Part shown: positions 1-6,250 of the stretch, one piece after another | How the letters are laid out: the number at the start of each line of letters is the position of its first letter | How positions within the stretch are numbered: the stretch's first letter is position 1 | From: Sulfolobaceae archaeon | GTDB taxonomy: Archaea; Thermoproteota; Thermoprotei_A; Sulfolobales; Sulfolobaceae | Length of the DNA stretch: 6,250 nucleotides | Assembly (NCBI GenBank): GCA_028277025.1 | Contig: JAPYVG010000091.1 | Coordinates: 1 to 6,250, forward strand | Direction: 5' to 3' | Program-made: the position numbers and the translations under genes | Notes under the pieces: generated by a model | Databases searched by the model: none | The model's input: the letters and a program-made list of their open reading frames with translations, nothing else | Told to the model about the DNA's origin: nothing

Positions 1-549
1 AATAAGGAGAAGGAAAGAATAAAGGAATTACTAGATGATATTGAAAAGAATTCGAAGACAACGTTATCAACTAAGGAGCTAAAAGCGTTGGTCGCATATT
101 TAAACTCTACTTTAGTATGGAATTGGTCAGAATTCAGAAGTAGAAGGACATCTGGCGGATTACTAGCAATAGAGGTAGATATAGTTAAGAATATTCCAAT
201 TCCTAATCTAAAGGGATTAAGTGAGAAAGATGTAGACGATTTAGCTAAACTATTTGATGAATTAGAAGCTGAAGCTAGAAAGCACCAAGATATGAAGAAT
301 GTATTGCACACGTTAAATTTCCTTAAACCAATAAAGCAGAAAATTGATAGGAAGATATGTGAGATTTACGGTCTTAAGATTGACGTAGAAGCTTTGTGGA
401 ATTTTACTGTAGAAATGATGCAAAGAAGAATAACTGGTAATACCAGAGAGAAACTTGATCTGGGTTCAGAAAAGGAAATTAAAATAAAGAAAGGAAGAAA
501 AGGCAAGACCGTCAGCTTGGAAAGCTTTATGTATGAAGAGGAAGAGTGA
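1..549 (+). CDS. C-terminal part of a probable N6-adenine DNA methyltransferase (Eco57I/TaqI-type specificity domain), 5' end outside the window
   Basis: The frame is open from base 1 to the TGA at 547-549, giving 182 visible codons. The TTG at 88-90 is an internal leucine codon and not a convincing start. The visible part looks like the target-recognition end of an Eco57I/TaqI-like methylase. It has ALVAYLNSTL at residues 29-38, then a GG turn at 52-53 and NIPIPNL at 64-70; this 'LNS...IPIP' pattern recurs in such specificity domains. A charged helical stretch follows (about 73-118), then IDRKICEIYGL (115-125), a typical family ending. The tail is basic (160-169) and ends in four glutamates. 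The catalytic NPPY motif and SAM-binding site would lie upstream, so activity cannot be judged. In a DISARM-type locus this would be the host-protecting DrmMI-like methylase. It could also be a type IIG or BREX PglX-type enzyme. It is convergent with the helicase gene that follows, so it is not in that operon. Confidence 0.75.
   Translation, partial: NKEKERIKELLDDIEKNSKTTLSTKELKALVAYLNSTLVWNWSEFRSRRTSGGLLAIEVDIVKNIPIPNLKGLSEKDVDDLAKLFDELEAEARKHQDMKNVLHTLNFLKPIKQKIDRKICEIYGLKIDVEALWNFTVEMMQRRITGNTREKLDLGSEKEIKIKKGRKGKTVSLESFMYEEEE
470..502 (-). terminator. Possible pyrimidine-rich termination tract for the DISARM-like operon
   Basis: Downstream of the helicase stop (563) on the minus strand, positions 502 to 470 are almost all pyrimidine, with several T3-T4 runs. 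Crenarchaeal 3' ends often map to tracts like this. It lies within the methylase coding sequence, so the operon transcript would be antisense to the methylase 3' end. The same tract is explained by lysine/glutamate codons of the methylase, so support is weak. Confidence 0.2.
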
Positions 550-562
550 GTGTTACATAGTT

Positions 563-2236
563 TTATCTGCTAATTTTTTCTAAATAAGCTTGAAACTCTG
601 AATTTTGATTTAAATCTTTCACATCAAGTTCTACATAACAATTTCTTTTATGGCAACTGCTTTTTATAAAGCATAAGAAAGGTAATTTGCAAACATCGTT
701 TATTGAGGATAATATAACTAACTTTTCCTTTGCTCTGCTTAATGCAACATTTATTCTCCTAAAGTCTCTAATTGATTCATGAACCTTCGATACAACCATT
801 GAATATAATACTACGAGCTTTTCTCCACCTTGGAATCCGTCCACAGTGGATACATATTCTCCAAACAAGTAATCTAAACCATCGCCTTTAGAGAAACCTA
901 AGTGAGAGGCTTCAATTCCAACAGATTTCTGTATTAGACTTGCTTGAGCTCTAAAATTAGTTATAATTCCTATATCGCCTACTCCATTATCCTTTAGTCT
1001 TGAGTATAAAAGTAAAAGTATTGCTGCTTCTATCTTATTGTAGGCAGAGCGTGATTTCCATTCCTCCGTAGCTCCTCTAATTTGAACCCAAGTAATTCCG
1101 CACTTCTCATTGAGTATTTCATCAAATATGTCGCCATTTCTTGAATACTTATAATTATTTTCCATGTACTGATTAACTTGGATACCTACGTCTGTGTAAA
1201 ACGCTTTAGCAATAATATCGTAAATATCCTTTCTTCCTCTGTATTGAGAATTGAGATACACATACTTCCCTGTTTTTCTTACATAAGATGCTGCAATCTT
1301 CATTAGAGATTCCCATGCAGGATAAGTATTTTGAGGCGTGGTAAATACTATTGGCTTTAATTGCCTATTATCTCCAGCAATTATTACCTTTTGAGCAAAA
1401 TTAAAAGGAAATATCCCTAGAGCAAATGGAATCATGGAGGCCTCATCAATTATAAGTAAATCAAAAGTTGATGGCACGAGCTTCTTTTGAACAGCTACTG
1501 CAAAACTTGCCAACGTCATACCCACTATTTTCTCTTGAATTGTGCCTCCAACCTGGTCGAAGTACTTCACATTATCGAAAAATTTCTTTATGCCAACTTT
1601 GACAGGATTTAGATCTCTTATCCTATTTAATATATTATCCACTGCTACATTACTCAAAGAGATAATTAGAATTCTTTTATCATTACAACTTCTTATGATA
1701 CGAGCTAACTCAGAGGTTTTACCACTACCAGGGGGGCCATCTATTACTTTTTCAACCTTTGAAAGTAAGGTAGTTAGCTCGTTTACTTGAATCTCTGATA
1801 TGTAATTTTTAACTAGGTTATACAAAAGGATGTTATTATTAGTGGTTATTTCAACTTTACTTCCAGATCGAAATGAACTTGATACCTTATTTAATACTTC
1901 AAATTCGGCTAAATTACCTACAACTTTTCTTAATTCTGCACTGATGCTTTTTCTATTTCCAATTTTTATACTATATTTCTCCCCTACTAAGAGGAGAGAG
2001 TCCGGGAGATCTAATTTAACTATTATAGTCTTTTTGTCTTCCGAAATTCCTATTAATTCGCCTCTTATTTTTTCTTCTTTGTTTTGTAATTCTTGAATCT
2101 CACTTTGCAGCCATTCCAAAGCTTGATTTTTATTGAGATTAAATGAATTAGAAAATGTAAGAGTGAAGAAATAATTAGATATACAATCCTTGGAATAGTT
2201 AATCACTGCGTCGCTGTAGACAAAATTCAAGTTCAC
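563..2236 (-). CDS. SF1B helicase of the Upf1/Dna2/IGHMBP2 type
   Basis: This 557-aa protein carries a complete SF1 helicase motif set. Gln150 sits 17 residues before the P-loop, as the Q-motif does in Upf1. GPPGSGKT at 167-174 is Walker A and SLSNVAVDNIL at 193-203 is motif Ia; the SN-AVDN form is typical of Upf1-like enzymes. DEAS (264-267) is motif II, GDNRQLKP (288-295) is III, QYRG (331-334) is IV with its arginine, TVDGFQGGE (464-472) is V, and NVALSRAKEKL (496-506) is VI. Residues 55-135 are beta-rich and fit the 1B barrel that precedes the core in this group. Expected activity is ATP-driven 5'-3' translocation on single strands, known for the family but not shown here. No nuclease domain is visible. 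Four evenly spaced cysteines (516, 522, 528, 533) lie near the C-terminus. The start is GTG at 2234-2236; the frame is open further upstream (to about 2309) but has no start codon there. No Shine-Dalgarno sequence precedes it, though a TATA-like box does. It lies 32 bp after the DUF1998 gene. Confidence 0.93.
   Translation of the reverse strand: MNLNFVYSDAVINYSKDCISNYFFTLTFSNSFNLNKNQALEWLQSEIQELQNKEEKIRGELIGISEDKKTIIVKLDLPDSLLLVGEKYSIKIGNRKSISAELRKVVGNLAEFEVLNKVSSSFRSGSKVEITTNNNILLYNLVKNYISEIQVNELTTLLSKVEKVIDGPPGSGKTSELARIIRSCNDKRILIISLSNVAVDNILNRIRDLNPVKVGIKKFFDNVKYFDQVGGTIQEKIVGMTLASFAVAVQKKLVPSTFDLLIIDEASMIPFALGIFPFNFAQKVIIAGDNRQLKPIVFTTPQNTYPAWESLMKIAASYVRKTGKYVYLNSQYRGRKDIYDIIAKAFYTDVGIQVNQYMENNYKYSRNGDIFDEILNEKCGITWVQIRGATEEWKSRSAYNKIEAAILLLLYSRLKDNGVGDIGIITNFRAQASLIQKSVGIEASHLGFSKGDGLDYLFGEYVSTVDGFQGGEKLVVLYSMVVSKVHESIRDFRRINVALSRAKEKLVILSSINDVCKLPFLCFIKSSCHKRNCYVELDVKDLNQNSEFQAYLEKISR
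574..579 (+). terminator. Possible T-run terminator for the methylase gene
   Basis: Six consecutive T residues on the + strand lie 25 nt after the methylase stop codon, inside the last codons of the opposing helicase gene. Archaeal RNA polymerase can terminate at such runs without a hairpin. The base composition makes T-runs common, so support is weak. Confidence 0.3.
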
Positions 2237-2255
2237 GTAAAAATAATACCGGCAT

Positions 2256-2266
2256 AAATTTAAAAA
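2256..2266 (-). promoter_or_regulatory. Candidate archaeal TATA box for the SF1B helicase gene
   Basis: On the minus strand the 32-bp gap reads TTTTTAAATTT at 2266-2256, preceded by an A-rich stretch that could act as a BRE. The TTTTTAAA core (2266-2259) is centred about 26 nt before the GTG at 2236. That is the normal TATA-to-start-site distance in archaea, so transcription could begin at or next to the start codon and give a leaderless mRNA. The lack of a Shine-Dalgarno sequence in front of this GTG agrees. The region is AT-rich anyway, so a chance match is possible. Confidence 0.35.
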
Positions 2267-2268
2267 TT

Positions 2269-4290
2269 TTATATCTGGAGTAAGAAGAGAGCTCCAGCCT
2301 TTGATATTCTATACTCTTGTTGGACATCAATTAATTCGCATTCTCTCTTTTGTAACATTACACAGCTATAGCAACCGTCAAAGCATTGATGTACATATCT
2401 TGGCCAAATATATTGCAAAGGTCTTTTTAGTTCTTTATAAATAGCATCTATTTGATTTTGGTCAAGATTATTATTACACTTGAGAATCTGATTTTCAACA
2501 TAAAACTTCTTTAGATACAAATATCTAAACATTGACCTAGGAGGATAAAATACGTGACCGCCTACAACACCTTTAATATATCCATCAAGCTGTGTAATAC
2601 AATCACTCAGTTTAACGTTATTAACTGTTCTACTATCATTTTGTAAAATTTGATATGTTCTATTAAGCTGTAATTTTTCATGAGCCCAATTATAGTCACA
2701 TCTGAAATCTTGGTTTTTAATGTAAATTATATTTTTAATGCTGTCTATTACATCACTATAATCCTTACTACCGAAAAAGTTGAAGGTATCATAACTATAA
2801 CTCCTCTTTACGAATATTTTCACTTCTCCTTGAATTTCATTAACAGTAAGCGTATCATAAAAATAGAAGCCGTCTAGTATTTGGAGATTTTTGACTAGTA
2901 TACTTGGGCTTTTAATAATAATGTATTCTCCTAAATCTTCTGGATTCAACGATAGTTTCGAAATTAAAGCCTTTTTAACTAAATGAGAAATACCGTGTAA
3001 TGATAGCTCCAATATTGAAGCTACTATCCTTTGCTTTAGTTCATCCATGCATTTTGATGTTCTTAAGTTATTATAGTTTATTTTCTTCTCATTTACTACT
3101 ACTATTTCAGTTAGCTTTTCCACGAATTTATCTACGTCTAGGTTATCTACAATGTTTTTGATTTTATCTCCTTCGCTTACAAATTTTTTATAAATTTCTA
3201 TTAGATGTCCAAACATTATTGATGTGAACTTCGATCTATCAGATAAGAAATGAGTGTTCCTTTCTACTCTTATTATATTCTCGTGTTCCGCAATCTTGCA
3301 TTCAGCAATTCCATCAACAAATACCTTTGACATTGCAATTTTTTGTATAGATTGTAATAAATGATCCGATCTTTTTATATATTGTAAGAAGTTCTTTATA
3401 AAATCGTTTATTTTATCCAATTTTACTTTAACTTTAATATTCAACGAGAACGTGTTTAAATATAAATCATCAGGGTAGATTGTACTACCTTTCGAGTAAG
3501 TAAATGGAATAACGAACGGATATTGGTAAGGAATTTTACCCGACCTAGGCTTAATGTATAACGATCCCCCTACATGAATTTCATCAATTGTCAAGCTTGA
3601 TGTGGTAACAGATAAGTCATAAATGTTGAATGACTGAGAATAAATCTGCTTCTCATTTTCTTCACTAATTCTCTTCATAAACGACTTCGGGAAAAATTGA
3701 GCATCCCTAGCTAGATAAAATTCACCGTGGAGATTGTACGTCTCGCTGCCGTACTCTAGGTCTATATAATTAATATTATCAATGTCAATATCTTTGTCAA
3801 TATCTTTTTCTTTAAGCTCATCTCTTAATATTGACCTAAGCGTTTCTCTATTGAAATAAAAAATAACCCATGCTCTAGGTTTTGTATTATCGAAATTAAG
3901 TGAGGTTACGAATATACTGTCTAACTTTTTTGATGCACTAACGATAATTAATTGATTTTCAAATCTTGTAGGGTCTTCCTGATTGATTAAATCTAGATAT
4001 AACACATTAATGGATTTAGGATCATTGCTTGACATTGAGTTTATTTCATTTAATACATTCTCACTAATCCTTACGGCGTATGAACCATCTGGTGATACTG
4101 GAAAATATGCAACTACATTTTTCAACGCGAAAGTTTGGTCATTAAACATGTCTTTCAAACCGATAGGTTTTATTCTCTCCAATTCTAGGTTAATTACTGG
4201 CTTATTTTCTTCGTTGGTTTTTAATCCTTTTACCTTTATTTTACCTAGATAAATCCTTGAATATTGATATGAGGGTAGAATAATACTCAT
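2269..4290 (-). CDS. DUF1998 protein, DrmB-like, with C-terminal four-cysteine motif
   Basis: This complete 673-aa protein starts at ATG 4288-4290 and ends with TAA at 2269-2271. The clearest signature is at the C-terminus: C636, C640, C643 and C651 (C-x3-C-x2-C-x7-C, within HQCFDGCYSC), the metal-binding pattern expected at the end of DUF1998 proteins such as DrmB and MrfB. LHGISHLVKKAL (431-442) matches the family's 'LH-SH' helix, and FYFYDT (475-480) sits where the 'YDT-GG' strand is expected. The N-terminal 400 residues are beta-rich and I recognise no named domain in them; there are no membrane segments or signal peptide. In DISARM, DrmB forms a complex with the helicase DrmA, and the tight coupling to the upstream SF2 helicase fits the same partnership. 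An acidic Asp/Ile/Lys run at about 161-172 is encoded by a small tandem repeat. The family call is good; the name DrmB rests on context, and a partner role in another DUF1998-helicase system is possible. Confidence 0.85.
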   Translation of the reverse strand: MSIILPSYQYSRIYLGKIKVKGLKTNEENKPVINLELERIKPIGLKDMFNDQTFALKNVVAYFPVSPDGSYAVRISENVLNEINSMSSNDPKSINVLYLDLINQEDPTRFENQLIIVSASKKLDSIFVTSLNFDNTKPRAWVIFYFNRETLRSILRDELKEKDIDKDIDIDNINYIDLEYGSETYNLHGEFYLARDAQFFPKSFMKRISEENEKQIYSQSFNIYDLSVTTSSLTIDEIHVGGSLYIKPRSGKIPYQYPFVIPFTYSKGSTIYPDDLYLNTFSLNIKVKVKLDKINDFIKNFLQYIKRSDHLLQSIQKIAMSKVFVDGIAECKIAEHENIIRVERNTHFLSDRSKFTSIMFGHLIEIYKKFVSEGDKIKNIVDNLDVDKFVEKLTEIVVVNEKKINYNNLRTSKCMDELKQRIVASILELSLHGISHLVKKALISKLSLNPEDLGEYIIIKSPSILVKNLQILDGFYFYDTLTVNEIQGEVKIFVKRSYSYDTFNFFGSKDYSDVIDSIKNIIYIKNQDFRCDYNWAHEKLQLNRTYQILQNDSRTVNNVKLSDCITQLDGYIKGVVGGHVFYPPRSMFRYLYLKKFYVENQILKCNNNLDQNQIDAIYKELKRPLQYIWPRYVHQCFDGCYSCVMLQKRECELIDVQQEYRISKAGALFLLQI
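3785..3808. repeat. 12-bp tandem duplication inside the DUF1998 gene
   Basis: The + strand reads tcaatatctttg followed by tcaatatctttt, two 12-bp units differing at one base. Being a multiple of three, the repeat keeps the frame and encodes the Lys-Asp-Ile-Asp run near residues 161-170 of the DUF1998 protein. It looks like a replication-slippage duplication in a surface loop or linker. Confidence 0.7.
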
Positions 4291-6250
4291 CCTTCCCTCC
4301 TCCTTAATGGTATTTCTCTATATAAAATCTCAGATCTGGGTCTTCCGATCCTCTTTCCACGATACTTACCATCAAAATCATAAGTATAAAGGGAGGCATC
4401 CTTTTGCTTTAATGCGTAATGTGGCATCTCTGGCTTACTGAAATAAGTGAATAGGTATATAAATAAGTTTTTACTCTCAGCACTACTACTAAATTTAGGC
4501 AGTAAAACTGGAGATACTAACTTTACAATTTTCTCTATCTTAGGTAAAATTTGACTATAAATCATTAATCTTGTATCGCCCTTATTATCTTTTAACTTAT
4601 TTTTAGCATCCATCAATTCGAAATAAACTGAAAAGAATTCAGTAGTTCTAGGATACAATTTGGGTAAGTACACTTCCCCATTTCTACTTATAATAGATTG
4701 TAGTAATTTATCTAACTTTTCTAATAATGAATTATTAGGATCCAATCTTTTAAACAATGCTATTGCCTGCATAAGATCACTAAGTGCATCATTAAGTTCT
4801 CCTTTTCCAACTAGTGAAGGATTAGTCCTACCATTAATTGTAGCAATATTTGATGCAGTTTGAATGTTTCTCATCAATACTAGGAGCGAAATATAAGAAT
4901 CCTTTATTTCCTCTTTTAATTCCTTTAATTTTTTCGGGTCTAGATTCGTTGTTAAATGTAGGAATATGTCTAGGAAATTGTCTGCCTCAGCAGATATTAT
5001 ATACTCCCAGTTTTGATTTTGAACTATTTCCCATACTTTATCTTTTAAGGTATAATGAATAAAATTGGTTAAAGCTAGATAAGCGTAAGCTTTCACTGTT
5101 TCTATTTCCCTTTCTCCCCTCAACGTTGTGAGATCCTTATTGTTAAAGAATATTTTTCTTATCGCATAATTCTCGTCTATTAATGCTATATCTGGACCTG
5201 TGTTTTTTGCTACTAGTATTCCTAATGATATCCTAAATGTATCATTACTCCTTCCTCCTCTACCAAATCTTTGTATAATAGAATCTCCTTGAATAGGAAC
5301 TCCTAGCTGCAAGATAAATCCTATATTAGGTAAATCTACTCCTAGTTCTAACGTAGACGTTGATAAAACAACTCTAAAATTACCCTGCCTTAGCATTTCC
5401 TCTTTTTCTATCCTTTCATCTCTATTTATATCAGCATTATGGAACATGAAATAATAGACATGAGATACATCGTCTATTAAATCCTTTGAGCCATTCCGTA
5501 TCGCATTCTGAGCAATGTTATTAATTCTCGCAGAGAATTCTATTGGATTGAAACCAGGGAATTTATTACTCTGGACAAGCGTAGTCCAGTTGGAAATTAA
5601 TTGTTTTATATTTCTATTATCATAAAATAGAGGAATAGCCGAATAATTGTAGAACACATCTTCTGGAGAGTCCTTTAGCATTTCAGCTATCATTTTTCCA
5701 TATTTTGAGTTCTCGTTTATAATAGATACAAGAAGCTTATCCTCTACCTCTCTCATTATATAGTTTTCAATAAAATAGGTGTCGAGGTCTGACTGTTGTT
5801 CTTTATTATCTACAAATAATATTCCGGTCAATCCATTTTTAAATACTCCTCTTAATCTATTCATGCTAGCTTCTGATAATAACATTAGATAAGTTGTATC
5901 CCAAAGGAATAACGAGGTTGGAGACGAATCTGGAGAGGGGAAATATATTACGGGTATTATTAGCCTAGTTTCCTTAGAGTCTTCAAGGTACTTAGAATAA
6001 GGTTCATAAATTATTTCATTATAATAATCCTTAATTTTCCATAGAATAAACTCCAAGAATTTGTTTATAGCGTCTGGCAATTTATTATTCTTTTCCTCAA
6101 ATATATCATACTTTAATCCTCCGAAACTTCTAAATTCTATATTTTCATCAATTTTCTTACTCAGTAACGTAGCTGAGGAAAAAATAAGGTCAAGGTTACT
6201 TTCTCTAATTATCTTCCCTATATATTCCTCGATTTTACTTCCATCAATCT
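4287..6250 (-). CDS. C-terminal part of a large SF2 helicase, DrmA-like, 5' end outside the window
   Basis: The frame stays open from the TGA at 4287-4289 to the right edge, giving 653 visible codons. The TTG at 6078-6080 is an internal leucine, because the 56 codons before it contain SF2 motif III, IFSSATLL (SSAT at 6168-6179). The second RecA-like domain follows: GILFVDNK (visible residues 142-149) is motif IV, STSTLELGVDLP (296-307, bases 5328-5363) is motif V, and QRFGRGGR (326-333, bases 5250-5273) is motif VI with its arginine fingers. About 320 further residues are mostly helical and end in a basic, arginine-rich tail. Walker A and the DExH box must lie beyond 6250, which implies a protein of roughly 1,000 residues, within the DrmA range. 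The TGA overlaps the next gene's ATG by four bases (ATGA), so the two products are probably made together and may form a DrmA-DrmB-like complex. Other helicases that pair with DUF1998 (MrfA, DruE and DpdJ relatives) are alternatives; MrfA and DruE carry DUF1998 fused, whereas here it is separate. Confidence 0.88.
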   Translation of the reverse strand, partial: IDGSKIEEYIGKIIRESNLDLIFSSATLLSKKIDENIEFRSFGGLKYDIFEEKNNKLPDAINKFLEFILWKIKDYYNEIIYEPYSKYLEDSKETRLIIPVIYFPSPDSSPTSLFLWDTTYLMLLSEASMNRLRGVFKNGLTGILFVDNKEQQSDLDTYFIENYIMREVEDKLLVSIINENSKYGKMIAEMLKDSPEDVFYNYSAIPLFYDNRNIKQLISNWTTLVQSNKFPGFNPIEFSARINNIAQNAIRNGSKDLIDDVSHVYYFMFHNADINRDERIEKEEMLRQGNFRVVLSTSTLELGVDLPNIGFILQLGVPIQGDSIIQRFGRGGRSNDTFRISLGILVAKNTGPDIALIDENYAIRKIFFNNKDLTTLRGEREIETVKAYAYLALTNFIHYTLKDKVWEIVQNQNWEYIISAEADNFLDIFLHLTTNLDPKKLKELKEEIKDSYISLLVLMRNIQTASNIATINGRTNPSLVGKGELNDALSDLMQAIALFKRLDPNNSLLEKLDKLLQSIISRNGEVYLPKLYPRTTEFFSVYFELMDAKNKLKDNKGDTRLMIYSQILPKIEKIVKLVSPVLLPKFSSSAESKNLFIYLFTYFSKPEMPHYALKQKDASLYTYDFDGKYRGKRIGRPRSEILYREIPLRRREG
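4296..4306 (-). promoter_or_regulatory. Strong Shine-Dalgarno site for the DUF1998 gene
   Basis: The minus strand reads TTAAGGAGGAGGGAAGG directly before the ATG at 4290-4288. It contains two overlapping GGAGG cores (4303-4299 and 4300-4296), the nearer one 5 nt from the start codon. The site lies inside the last codons of the upstream SF2 helicase gene. Together with the ATGA overlap it fixes this start and indicates translational coupling within one mRNA. Confidence 0.8.

Noticed and set aside
88..90. TTG as the start codon of the methylase fragment
   Set aside because: The frame is open back to base 1 with plausible coding content, and the protein would otherwise begin inside the specificity domain.
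514..526. Small inverted repeat (AGCTT-gga-AAGCT) as a hairpin terminator
   Set aside because: The stem is only 5 bp, lies within the methylase coding sequence and is not followed by a T-run on either strand.
1542..2096. Two open frames on the + strand (82 and 88 codons) opposite the SF1B helicase gene
   Set aside because: They lie wholly antisense to conserved helicase motifs, have no recognisable domain or ribosome-binding site, and are explained by the opposite gene.
2199..2255. Short out-of-frame ATG open frame (18 codons) overlapping the SF1B helicase start
   Set aside because: It has no ribosome-binding site and its ATG falls between the candidate TATA box and start site, so it may not be transcribed; probably chance.
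2680..4252. Open frames on the + strand opposite the DUF1998 gene (65 and 89 codons)
   Set aside because: They are shadows of the coding strand and resemble no known protein.
4660..5062. Open frames on the + strand opposite the SF2 helicase gene (67 and 70 codons)
   Set aside because: They are antisense to a well-supported coding region, with hydrophobic composition typical of reverse-strand shadows.
6078..6080. TTG as the start codon of the SF2 helicase gene
   Set aside because: The same frame continues without a stop to the window edge, and the preceding codons encode helicase motif III (SSAT), so the TTG is an internal leucine.

Overview
The window is AT-rich and almost entirely coding. 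It reads like an archaeal defence locus, most probably from a thermoacidophilic crenarchaeon of the Sulfolobales. That assignment is an inference from the low GC (roughly a third by eye), heavy use of ATA isoleucine and AGA/AGG arginine codons, a TATA-type promoter about 26 nt before an apparently leaderless GTG start, and a GGAGG ribosome-binding site only at an operon-internal gene. No marker gene fixes the taxon.

Layout: positions 1-549 (+) hold the last 182 codons of a gene that starts before the window. It looks like the target-recognition end of an Eco57I/TaqI-type N6-adenine DNA methyltransferase. Thirteen bases later the strand switches and three genes run right to left. In transcription order they are: the C-terminal 653 codons of a large SF2 helicase whose 5' end lies beyond 6250 (DrmA-like); a 673-aa DUF1998 protein with a C-terminal four-cysteine motif (DrmB-like), joined to the helicase by an ATGA overlap; and a complete 557-aa SF1B helicase of the Upf1/Dna2/IGHMBP2 type, 32 bp further on, possibly with its own promoter.

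An SF2 helicase next to a separate DUF1998 protein and an N6-adenine methylase matches the core of DISARM, an anti-phage system (drmA, drmB, drmC plus a methylase). Two points differ from class 1 DISARM. The accessory helicase is SF1B rather than the SNF2-type DrmD, and no phospholipase-D nuclease (DrmC) is in view. By analogy, the methylase would mark host DNA, the DrmA/DrmB pair would act on incoming unmethylated DNA, and the SF1B helicase would be an extra motor of unknown role. This is inference from gene content.

No tRNA, rRNA, CRISPR array, transposase or long repeat was seen, and no gene-free stretch exceeds 32 bp. Both outer genes are cut by the window edges, so the methylase catalytic motifs and helicase motifs I and II cannot be checked here.
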